From Bacteroidota bacterium (GTDB lineage: Bacteria; Bacteroidota; Bacteroidia; Chitinophagales; Chitinophagaceae), in contig SXXL01000042.1 in NCBI GenBank assembly GCA_005789565.1, positions 1 through 64,000 on the forward strand: a stretch of DNA of 64,000 nucleotides. Direction: 5' to 3'. Shown here in pieces: positions 19,125 to 27,557 of this stretch (within the stretch, counting starts at the first letter, position 1; each line of letters opens with the position of its first letter). The notes below the pieces were generated by a model, which worked only from the letters and a program-made list of their open reading frames with translations, ran no database searches and was not told the DNA's origin. Position numbers and translations under genes: made by a program.

Positions 19125-20398
19125 GTCTCGATCGTACCCAGTCGCCCCCGATCGTGGATGCTGTCGATTTTGAATTGACCTTGCCAACGGTAGAGTCGTT
19201 CAGCTTGCGCAACGGCGTGCCCGTGTATGCGTTCAATGGCGGGGCCGAGGAGGTCATGTCGGTGGAGTGGGTATTCTGGTCGGGCAACAGTTATGAATCG
19301 GCCAACCTGGAGGCGGCGACGGCCAATTTTTTATTGCGCAACGGTACCTCCACGCGCACGGCGTTTCAGATCAATGAGTTCTTCGAATATCACGGGGCTT
19401 TTTTGCAGCGCAGTTGTTTCAATGAAACGGCCACGATCTCCCTGCATGGATTATCCAAGCACATCGACACCTTGCTGCCCGTGGTGCGGGAGCTGATCGC
19501 GGATTCTACCATGCCGGCGGAGGAATTATCGATCTATGTCCAGAACATGAAACAGCGGTTGTCGGTCAATTTGAAAAAATGTGATTTTGTGGCGGGCCGG
19601 TTGATCGACGCGTATCTGTTCGGGGCCGATCACCCGTATGGTCGGTATACGAAGGCGGCCGATTTTGATGCCTTGACGACCGAGCAGCTGATGCGTTTTT
19701 ACGATCGGTACTACCGGAACGGCGAGTTCATGCTGTTCGTAGCGGGGAAGTTGCCGGCAAATTTTCGGGAGTCGTTGGACAAGCACTTCGGCGATCTCCC
19801 GAATCGGAAAGTAGATCGCCCGGTGCATCTCTTTCATCCGGCAGAGCAAAAAAAATATCGGATCGAGAATGATCCCACGGGCGTACAGGGTGCGATCCGG
19901 TTGGCAAGGTCTTTCCCGGACCGTTCGCATCCCGATTTCCAGCCCTCGATGGTGTTGAATACCCTTTTTGGAGGATTCTTCGGGTCGAGGTTGATGAGTA
20001 ATATTCGGGAGGACAAGGGCTACACTTACGGCATTCACAGCTACCTGATGAACTTGCTGCAGGCCTCCGGGTGGATGATCAGCACCGAAGCGGGCAAGGA
20101 CGTTTGTGAGGCCACCATTCAAGAGATATATAAGGAGATGCGGATCCTTCGGGAAGAACTGGTGGATGACGATGAGTTGTCGCTCGTGAAGAATTACCTG
20201 ATGGGCTCGTTGTTGGGGGACCTGGACGGACCTTTTCATATAATCGGTCGATGGAAAAACCTCATCCTAAACGGCTGCACCGATGCATATTTTTACCAAA
20301 CCATCCGGGTCATTAAATCCATCACGCCCGAGCAACTCCGCGAACTCGCCCAGCGGTACTTGCAAGAGCAGGATTTCTATGAACTGGTCGTAACCTAA
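19121..20398 (+). CDS. M16 family peptidase-like protein lacking HxxEH
   Basis: M16-like ORF translationally coupled (ATGA) to the preceding gene; no HxxEH seen. Confidence 0.86.
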   Translation: MSLDRTQSPPIVDAVDFELTLPTVESFSLRNGVPVYAFNGGAEEVMSVEWVFWSGNSYESANLEAATANFLLRNGTSTRTAFQINEFFEYHGAFLQRSCFNETATISLHGLSKHIDTLLPVVRELIADSTMPAEELSIYVQNMKQRLSVNLKKCDFVAGRLIDAYLFGADHPYGRYTKAADFDALTTEQLMRFYDRYYRNGEFMLFVAGKLPANFRESLDKHFGDLPNRKVDRPVHLFHPAEQKKYRIENDPTGVQGAIRLARSFPDRSHPDFQPSMVLNTLFGGFFGSRLMSNIREDKGYTYGIHSYLMNLLQASGWMISTEAGKDVCEATIQEIYKEMRILREELVDDDELSLVKNYLMGSLLGDLDGPFHIIGRWKNLILNGCTDAYFYQTIRVIKSITPEQLRELAQRYLQEQDFYELVVT

Positions 20399-20413
20399 CG
20401 TATGGATTCCAAA

Positions 20414-20448
20414 CTAAACCCTACACGCTAAACCCTCAACCCTAAACC
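20414..20448 (-). repeat. Heptad array G: CTAAACC CTACACG CTAAACC CTCAACC CTAAACC
   Basis: Five consecutive 7-mers. Confidence 0.93.
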
Positions 20449-20473
20449 CCACGGGCTGCTCTATCTTCGCATC

Positions 20474-22486
20474 ATGACATTCGATCGCAAGCAACATACC
20501 CACGACGACTTGATCCGATTTTACCGGGCTATTTTGTGGCCCCGGATGATCGAGGAGAAGATGTTGGTCCTGCTTCGCCAGGGAAAGATCTCCAAGTGGT
20601 TCAGTGGTATCGGACAGGAAGCCATTTCTGTCGGCGCCACACTGGCCTTGGAGTCGGACGAGTGGATCATGCCGCTGCACCGGAACCTGGGCGTGTTCAC
20701 CACCCGTGATATGCCGCTGAGCAAACTTTTCATGCAATGGCAAGGATTGGCAACGGGATATTCAAAGGGTCGCGAACGAAGTTTTCATTTTGGTACCCGA
20801 GCACACCATATCTGTGGAATGATTTCCCACCTCGGGCCACAATTGGCCATCGCGGACGGCGTGGCACTCGCCCATAAGTTGCGACACGAAAATAAAGTAT
20901 CACTGGCCTTCACCGGCGATGGTGGTACCAGCGAAGGCGATTTTCACGAAGCCTTGAATGTAGCGGCGGTGTGGGACTTGCCCGTGATCTTTATCATTGA
21001 GAACAATGGGTACGGACTTAGCACGCCGGTGAACGAACAGTATCGCTGCGCATCGTTGGTCGATAAGGCTAAGGGATATGGCATGGAAGGCGTACAGATC
21101 GACGGAAATAATTTGCTGACCGTTTATGATACGATCAAAGGCGTTCGGGAGTATTGCATCCGCGAACAGAAACCGTATTTGATCGAGTGCATGACCTTTC
21201 GGATGCGCGGACACGAAGAGGCCAGTGGCACCAAGTATGTACCGCCCCATCTTTTTGAGGCGTGGGAACAAAAAGATCCTGTTAAAAATTTCCAGCGCTG
21301 GTTGATCGAAACCGGTGTGCTGACAGAGATGAAAGTGGCGGAGATCCGACAGGAATGCAAGGACCGGATCGAGTCGGAGTTGGCGGTTGGGTTTCAAGCA
21401 ACGGGCGTTTTCGGGGAGGAGGCTGCTGAAGTGGATGATGTGTACGCGAAAACGCAGTTTGGAGTTCGGAGTTCCGCGTTTGGAGTTAGTTCCGCGTTTG
21501 GAGTTAGTTCGGAGTTTGAGAGTTCGGAGTTGAGGATGATTGATGCGATCAAGGCGGGGTTGGAGCAGAGTATGGAGCAGCATCCGAATCTGGTATTGAT
21601 GGGGCAGGACATTGCGGAGTATGGGGGCGCCTTTAAGATTACAGAAGGGTTTGTTCAAAAGTTTGGGAAGGAGCGGGTGCGCAACACACCGCTTTGCGAG
21701 AGTGCGATCGTGGGAGCGGCCTTGGGTTTGTCGCTCGAGGGTTTCAAGAGCATGATGGAGATGCAGTTTGCCGATTTCGTGACCGTCGGATTCAATCAGA
21801 TCATAAACAATCTCGCCAAGATCCATTACCGTTGGGGACAGAACGCCGATGTGGTGATTCGCATGCCCACCGGCGGCGGCGTGGGCGCCGGTCCCTTTCA
21901 CTCCCAAAGCAACGAGGCCTGGTTTGTGCATACACCCGGACTAAAAGTGGTCTATCCAAGCACACCGGCCGATGCCAAGGGATTGTTGATCGCCGCCATC
22001 AACGACCCCAATCCCGTAATGTTCTTTGAACACAAGGCCTTGTATCGTTCGGTGAGCGGTACCGTTCCCAACGACTATTATTCCATCGAGATCGGCAAAG
22101 CACGCTTGGTGCAGGAGGGCGATGAGGTTTCCATCATTACGTATGGCAGTGGCGTGCATTGGGCGCTGGAATACGCACAAGCCAATCCCGGTCTTTCCAT
22201 TGATATTCTCGATCTGCGGACCTTATTGCCGTTGGACTATGAAGCGATTCGAGCATCGGTGAAACGTACCGGTCGCATTTTGATACTACACGAGGATACG
22301 TTGATCGGAGGCATTGGCGGGGAGATCAGTGCTTGGATCGGACAGCATTGTTTTCAATATCTCGATGCACCCGTCATGCGGTGTGCTTCGCTCGATACAC
22401 CGGTGCCGTTCAGCCTCGAATTGGAACAACAGTTCCTGGCCAAGTCGAGGTTGGCCAATGCCGTAGGGGCGTTAATGGAATATTGA
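20474..22486 (+). CDS. Fused 2-oxoacid dehydrogenase E1 component, alpha plus beta domains
   Basis: Alpha domain GDGGTSEGDFHEALNVAAVWDLPVIFIIENN (TPP motif); beta domain LVLMGQDIAEYGGAFKITEGF; joined by a repeat-derived linker. Confidence 0.92.
   Translation: MTFDRKQHTHDDLIRFYRAILWPRMIEEKMLVLLRQGKISKWFSGIGQEAISVGATLALESDEWIMPLHRNLGVFTTRDMPLSKLFMQWQGLATGYSKGRERSFHFGTRAHHICGMISHLGPQLAIADGVALAHKLRHENKVSLAFTGDGGTSEGDFHEALNVAAVWDLPVIFIIENNGYGLSTPVNEQYRCASLVDKAKGYGMEGVQIDGNNLLTVYDTIKGVREYCIREQKPYLIECMTFRMRGHEEASGTKYVPPHLFEAWEQKDPVKNFQRWLIETGVLTEMKVAEIRQECKDRIESELAVGFQATGVFGEEAAEVDDVYAKTQFGVRSSAFGVSSAFGVSSEFESSELRMIDAIKAGLEQSMEQHPNLVLMGQDIAEYGGAFKITEGFVQKFGKERVRNTPLCESAIVGAALGLSLEGFKSMMEMQFADFVTVGFNQIINNLAKIHYRWGQNADVVIRMPTGGGVGAGPFHSQSNEAWFVHTPGLKVVYPSTPADAKGLLIAAINDPNPVMFFEHKALYRSVSGTVPNDYYSIEIGKARLVQEGDEVSIITYGSGVHWALEYAQANPGLSIDILDLRTLLPLDYEAIRASVKRTGRILILHEDTLIGGIGGEISAWIGQHCFQYLDAPVMRCASLDTPVPFSLELEQQFLAKSRLANAVGALMEY
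21457..21535 (+). repeat. Heptad array H inside the E1 coding sequence: GTTTGGA GTTCGGA GTTCCGC GTTTGGA GTTA GTTCCGC GTTTGGA GTTA GTTCGGA GTTTGAGA GTTCGGA GTTGAGG
   Basis: Direct reading; same unit types and GTTA spacers as array I. Confidence 0.92.
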
Positions 22487-22534
22487 TTAAACCTTTCGTT
22501 TTATTCCTTGTCTAACGGACCTAAATTACAAGTC

Positions 22535-23983
22535 ATGCGACTTAAGGCCATAGTCATCCTTGCTTCGTTGATTGTTTTATGTTCGTTTATGACCCAGCGG
22601 CTGCAGGGGGACTGTCTGAATTTACCATCGACGCCGTATAACTACTCCAATATCATTTTTCCGTCAGACATAGTGAATAACCTATCCGAGATGGATAATA
22701 TGCCCGCCAATAACCGGACCACGGATGAGGGGGCCACGTTGGGGCGGGTACTTTTTTATGATGTGGAACTCTCTAAGAATCGAAAGATTTCCTGCGCTTC
22801 TTGCCATCAACAGCAGTTCGCCTTTACTGATACCGCTCGCTTTAGTGTGGGATTTGATGGGCAGTTGACGCATCGAAATTCCATGAGTCTGGCACATGCT
22901 CGCTTCCAAAAGGATAGTGCCTTTTTTTGGGACAATCGGGCAAGAACATTGGAAATACAGACGTTGATGCCTATTCAGAGCAATGTGGAAATGGGATTGA
23001 CCTTGGACACGCTGGTGGCGCGGGTAACCGCTAAGTCTTATTACGCACCGCTATTTCGGGCAGCTTTTGGTTCAACGACGGTAACGTCCTTGCGTATTTC
23101 ACAAGCGTTAGCCCAGTTTATACGCAGTATGAACACCTTTGGATCCAGGTATCGGATAGGGGTCAACACGACGAATGGGAATCCGTCTATTGTACCATTG
23201 GTAAACTTGACGGCGGAGGAGAATCTAGGGAAGGATTTGTTCATGGATGAGCGTAGAGGAAATTGTCAGGCCTGTCATACGCGCAATATTTTTGTGCCGC
23301 AAGGATCGAAAAATATTGGCTTGGATCTGGTTTATGCGGACAATGGGGTGGGTGCAGCTTTTAATATTTCCAGGAAAAACGGGGAGTTCAGTGTTCCCTC
23401 CTTGATCAATGTAGTCATGACGGCACCTTACATGCACGACGGCCGGTATAAAACACTGGAGCAGGTGGTCAACTTTTATAGCGATTCAATCAAGCCACAC
23501 CCCAACCTTGATGGATTTTTAAGAGAGATCTTGCCTGGGACTATCGATCCCAATAATAATACCTGTGATACTTGTCCGCCCCGAATTATTCGTTACACAG
23601 AAACGGAGAAACGTGCATTGGTCGCCTTTTTGAGAACAATGACAGATACGTTGTTGACGACCGATGCTCGTTGGAGCGACCCTTTTTGTACTCCTTCAAG
23701 CAATCCTCAACTCGAACCGATCTTGGGATGGGGCATTTATCCATCTCCATTGAAGCGGGAGGCTACCTTAACCATCAAGTTGATTGCCGGTCAGTCTTTT
23801 CCGGCGGGGATAAGTATTTATTCTTCGGAAGGAAGACTGCTGTTTCACCGGAACTATTCAATGCGTGCCGGTTCCAATTTCATGTCAGTCCCTAATCTTT
23901 TTCATACCACTGGTACCTATTTGGTTCAAGTAACCCGAGGCAGTAAACCGGTTGGGGCGAAGCAGTTGCTCGTGATCGATTGA
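22535..23983 (+). CDS. MauG/cytochrome c peroxidase-like di-heme protein with C-terminal type IX sorting-like domain
   Basis: Two CXXCH (CASCH, CQACH); C-terminal WGIYPSPLKREATLTIKL...GTYLVQVTRGSKPVGAKQLLVID. Confidence 0.83.
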   Translation: MRLKAIVILASLIVLCSFMTQRLQGDCLNLPSTPYNYSNIIFPSDIVNNLSEMDNMPANNRTTDEGATLGRVLFYDVELSKNRKISCASCHQQQFAFTDTARFSVGFDGQLTHRNSMSLAHARFQKDSAFFWDNRARTLEIQTLMPIQSNVEMGLTLDTLVARVTAKSYYAPLFRAAFGSTTVTSLRISQALAQFIRSMNTFGSRYRIGVNTTNGNPSIVPLVNLTAEENLGKDLFMDERRGNCQACHTRNIFVPQGSKNIGLDLVYADNGVGAAFNISRKNGEFSVPSLINVVMTAPYMHDGRYKTLEQVVNFYSDSIKPHPNLDGFLREILPGTIDPNNNTCDTCPPRIIRYTETEKRALVAFLRTMTDTLLTTDARWSDPFCTPSSNPQLEPILGWGIYPSPLKREATLTIKLIAGQSFPAGISIYSSEGRLLFHRNYSMRAGSNFMSVPNLFHTTGTYLVQVTRGSKPVGAKQLLVID

Positions 23984-25552
23984 TCAGTGGATCTGGCTCC
24001 GCAGGGCTTTTCCTCCCCGGGCTTGAATGTGTTTTCCCTGATCGATCGTGATGATACCGTTCACGAGTACGTATTGAAATCCCACCGAATAGGCATGTGG
24101 TTTTTCAAAGGTTGATACATCGGTTACGATCTTTTCATCGAATACGACGATGTCGGCGGCCATGCCTTCTTTCAGCAGGCCGCGGTCTTTCAAATTGAAT
24201 TTTTGGGCGGGCAGGGAGGTCATGCGCCGGATGGCTTCTTCGAGGGGGATCAATTTTTTTTCGCGCACGTATTTGCCGAGCACTCTGGCGTTGGTGCCGT
24301 ACCCGCGCGGATGCGGAACGCCCTCGTTCCAGACGCGGATGCTGGCATCGCTGGCGATCATGTTAAACGGGTAGCGGAGGATGCGTTGTACATCTTCTTC
24401 TCCCATTCCGTGAAAAACGGCACTGGCCCCGCCGGCGATCTGAATGTCCATGACGGTTTCGGCTTCGTATTTGGCCTTGTGTTTTCTTCCGATCATTTGG
24501 TTGATGGTCTCGATACTTTTTCCGTTGTAAGTGCTATCGGGTTTGAAGGAGGCCACTACCGCATAGCTCAGGTGTTTGAGTCCTCTTTTTTTCAATCGGT
24601 TCAGGATGCTGGCGGTCACTTCTTTACGGATCTCGGGGCGTTGCAGTCGGGCGCGGACGGAATCTTGTCCGTCGGCCAAAATGTGATCGGGGATCAGGGT
24701 ACTGATTGAGGTGCTGCTGGCGGTGTAGGGGTATTGGTCGATGGTGACGTCTTGTCCTGCTGCGCGGGCCGATTCCACCAGGGCCAGTGTTTGTTTGCTG
24801 CGTCCCCAGTTTTGTTGTCCGCTCAGCTTGAAATGCGAGATCTGTACGGGCAGCTTTCCTTCGCGGCCGATGCGCAGGGCCTCTTCGATGGCTTGTGTGA
24901 CGCTATCGCCTTCGTCGCGCATGTGCGTGGCGTATACGCCGTTGTATTTGCCGGCGATGGTGGCGAGTCGGATCAATTCATCGGTGGGCGTGAAGGTGCC
25001 GGGGATGTAGATGAGTCCGGTGGAGAGTCCGACCGCGCCCTCCTGCATGGCTTTTTCGGTCAGTTGTTCCATGCGGTTCATTTCTTCGGGCGTGGCGTTT
25101 CGGTTGGCTCTTCCCATCACGGCCCGGCGGATATCGTTTTGTCCGATCAGCGTGGCGACATTGATAGAAAGTTGAAGTGAGTCGATCTCGCGCAGGTATT
25201 GGCCGATGTTGACGCGGGACAGGCCGCAGTTGCCGGTAATACAGGTGGTCACGCCGTCGTACAAGAAGCTGTGGGCAAGCGGATCTCGTTTTTCATCGTC
25301 CTCGATGTGTGTATGCACATCAATGAAGCCCGGGGCCACGATCCGGTTTTCGGCATCGATCAGGCGTTTGGCTTGTCGGGGTAAATGTTTTCCAATGGCG
25401 TCGATCTTACCGTTTCGTATCGCTACGTCGGCGTGATACCACGAGTTGCCGGTACCATCGACGATGCGTCCGTTCACGATGAGTACATCGGGCAGGTCAT
25501 TCTGGGCGAGGAGGGAGGTGGGTAGCAGTAGCCAGCCGATCCATTTGAGCAT
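23984..25552 (-). CDS. N-acyl-D-amino-acid deacylase / D-aminoacylase family amidohydrolase
   Basis: RIVAPGFIDVHTHIEDDEKRDPLAHSFLYDGVTTCITGNCG. Confidence 0.87.
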   Translation of the reverse strand: MLKWIGWLLLPTSLLAQNDLPDVLIVNGRIVDGTGNSWYHADVAIRNGKIDAIGKHLPRQAKRLIDAENRIVAPGFIDVHTHIEDDEKRDPLAHSFLYDGVTTCITGNCGLSRVNIGQYLREIDSLQLSINVATLIGQNDIRRAVMGRANRNATPEEMNRMEQLTEKAMQEGAVGLSTGLIYIPGTFTPTDELIRLATIAGKYNGVYATHMRDEGDSVTQAIEEALRIGREGKLPVQISHFKLSGQQNWGRSKQTLALVESARAAGQDVTIDQYPYTASSTSISTLIPDHILADGQDSVRARLQRPEIRKEVTASILNRLKKRGLKHLSYAVVASFKPDSTYNGKSIETINQMIGRKHKAKYEAETVMDIQIAGGASAVFHGMGEEDVQRILRYPFNMIASDASIRVWNEGVPHPRGYGTNARVLGKYVREKKLIPLEEAIRRMTSLPAQKFNLKDRGLLKEGMAADIVVFDEKIVTDVSTFEKPHAYSVGFQYVLVNGIITIDQGKHIQARGGKALRSQIH

Positions 25553-25587
25553 AAAATATACGCGGTAGATTCTACGACAAGTTACAG

Positions 25588-26355
25588 TTATTCCTCCATC
25601 GGCAGCAAGCGGGTGGTGTAGCGCGGGTCGGGGGGCAGTCCGTACCGGAAGCGATAATGAGCTTGTTTGATATAGAGGCGGAATTGGTAGTCGTCTGCGT
25701 TCTTGGTGAAATCGTAGGAGGGGCGAAAGACGCGCAGGAAGCTGTCGAGGGCGGGTGGTTCGAGCAGGGTAAGCCGGCGTACCAATGCTTTATTGAATCG
25801 GAAGTCGATGTACTTATCCTCTTCTTCGAGCAGCAATCGTTCCTGGAAGGCCAGCATGCTACGGTTGCGTCGGAAGCGGAACATATTGATCAGTTCTTGC
25901 AGATCGAATCCCATGCCCATGCCGTATTGCGGCGTGACGGGGGTGATGCGGGGTTTGCGGTAATCGAAGATCTTGGCATAGTCGAGTCGGTTCTGGATCG
26001 AGTCTTGTCGATAATTGCGAGGCCGGATCTTCACTTCCCTGAGGATCGGGACGTTGACTTGGAGGGATACATCGAATTGCAAGGGGTTGGCGATGCGCAG
26101 TACCGGAAACTTTTGGGTGCTTTTGCCCAGGTAGCTGAACCAGATCGAATCGGTTTCGCTGACGCGGACCTGGTAGAATCCATCAGCATTGGTGATCGTG
26201 CCCCGGCCCGAGGTGGTTTGTACGCTCACGGCTTCCATGGGGTAGTTGCGGGAGCTGTCGAGGACGAAACCCTTGACCGTATACTCCTGGGCGAGGAGAG
26301 GGGGGGATAGGAGGATGAAAAGGGATAAGAGATGATATCGTACAAAAGTGGTCAA
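25588..26355 (-). CDS. Carboxypeptidase-regulatory-like domain protein
   Basis: VKGFVLDSSRNYPMEAVSVQTTSGRGTITNADGFYQVRVSETDSIWFSYLG. Confidence 0.75.
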   Translation of the reverse strand: MTTFVRYHLLSLFILLSPPLLAQEYTVKGFVLDSSRNYPMEAVSVQTTSGRGTITNADGFYQVRVSETDSIWFSYLGKSTQKFPVLRIANPLQFDVSLQVNVPILREVKIRPRNYRQDSIQNRLDYAKIFDYRKPRITPVTPQYGMGMGFDLQELINMFRFRRNRSMLAFQERLLLEEEDKYIDFRFNKALVRRLTLLEPPALDSFLRVFRPSYDFTKNADDYQFRLYIKQAHYRFRYGLPPDPRYTTRLLPMEE

Positions 26356-26360
26356 GGGTA

Positions 26361-26460
26361 GTTTGAAGAGTTTGAAGAGTTCAGAGTTCAGAGTTCAGAG
26401 TTCGGAGTTAGTTCAGAGTTCAGAGTTCGGAGTTAGTTCAGAGTTAGTTCGGAGTTTGTT
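26361..26460 (+). repeat. Heptad array I: GTTCAGA/GTTCGGA units with GTTA spacers
   Basis: About 9 GTTC[AG]GA units, three GTTA spacers, two GTTTGAAGA units. Confidence 0.95.
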
Positions 26461-27026
26461 TGTTGGGTGAAATAGTTTTCGATGGTGGGGGGATAGTGTT
26501 GGTGTTCGAGTTGGAGGACGCGTTGGGCGAGGGAGTTGGGGGTATCGTGGGGGTTGACGGGGCAGTGGGCCTGAAAAACAACATCGCCGTTATCGTAGTG
26601 TTCATCGACGCGGTGGATGGTGATGCCTGATTCGGTTTCATGGGCGGCGAGGACGGCTTCGTGTACTCGGAGGCCGTACATGCCTTGCCCCCCGAACTTG
26701 GGCAGCAAGGCCGGATGGATGTTCAGGATACGGTCCGGAAATGCTTCGATCAGAACCGAGGGTATTTTCCATAAAAAGCCGGCCAGGATCAGTCCACTTA
26801 CCTGTTTATCCTGAAAAACGGGCAGGTATCCATCCCCCGCCTGGAAGCGTTCGCGGGACAATTGAATTGACTCAACACAATGATATTCAGCTACTTGATA
26901 GACAATTGCCGCCTCTCGGTTACAGGCGATCAGCACGATTTGGATCTGGGGGTGCCCGGAGAAATATCGGAGGATGGCATCGGCATTGGAGCCTCCGCCG
27001 GAGGCGAGGATCGCTAAGCGGATCAT
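26433..27026 (-). CDS. purN: Phosphoribosylglycinamide formyltransferase
   Basis: LAILASGGGSNADAILRYF; NIHPALLPKFGGQGMYG; HRVDEHYDNGDVV. Confidence 0.9.
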   Translation of the reverse strand: MIRLAILASGGGSNADAILRYFSGHPQIQIVLIACNREAAIVYQVAEYHCVESIQLSRERFQAGDGYLPVFQDKQVSGLILAGFLWKIPSVLIEAFPDRILNIHPALLPKFGGQGMYGLRVHEAVLAAHETESGITIHRVDEHYDNGDVVFQAHCPVNPHDTPNSLAQRVLQLEHQHYPPTIENYFTQQTNSELTLN

Positions 27027-27316
27027 ATATTTTTTCGCAGGCCGATCTTACCGGCCAGTTTCTTGATGTAGTTGAGGAAGAAGCGGAACTGTCCCATTGG
27101 CAGGCTGACGAGCAACACCATCATTGGCCATAAAGCAGTGACAATCAACAAGTAAAGTAATCCCCAATACCAAACTCCCTCTACTTTTAGGGCATCCATG
27201 GCCCATTTGGCGACTTGTCCCGTCAGGCTTCCCCCCACGGCAAAGGTGATCAGGATCAGGATCAGTTGGAACCCGTTTACTTTCCATTTTTGTTGCAGTC
27301 GCACGTACCAAGGCAT
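27023..27316 (-). CDS. Small membrane protein (DUF6787-like)
   Basis: MPWYVRLQQKWKVNGFQLILILITFAVGGSLTGQVAKW; start trimmed to ATG 27316; overlaps purN start. Confidence 0.65.
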   Translation of the reverse strand: MPWYVRLQQKWKVNGFQLILILITFAVGGSLTGQVAKWAMDALKVEGVWYWGLLYLLIVTALWPMMVLLVSLPMGQFRFFLNYIKKLAGKIGLRKNI

Positions 27317-27502
27317 GGGGGGTGATTTGTGGCGCAAAGGTCCGGAAATCCGACCGATTTGAACGGCATTTCCGGTTTGCGAAAGCCGGAAATTACCCGA
27401 AGTTTTTCGAGGTTCCGGTTTTTGTGCAAAGGGATTGAGCCGCAAGCGATAAGGTATCATAAAAAAAACCCCCAACCACCGAGTATTTTCGTCCTGCCGG
27501 CT

Positions 27503-27510
27503 TATTTTTG
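27503..27510 (+). promoter_or_regulatory. TATTTTTG -7-like box upstream of the act/cox cluster
   Basis: TAnnTTTG match about 48 bp before actA ATG. Confidence 0.45.
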
Positions 27511-27557
27511 CGGCGATTTTCGATACCATTATCCACCCTCCCTCACAATCGTGTCGT

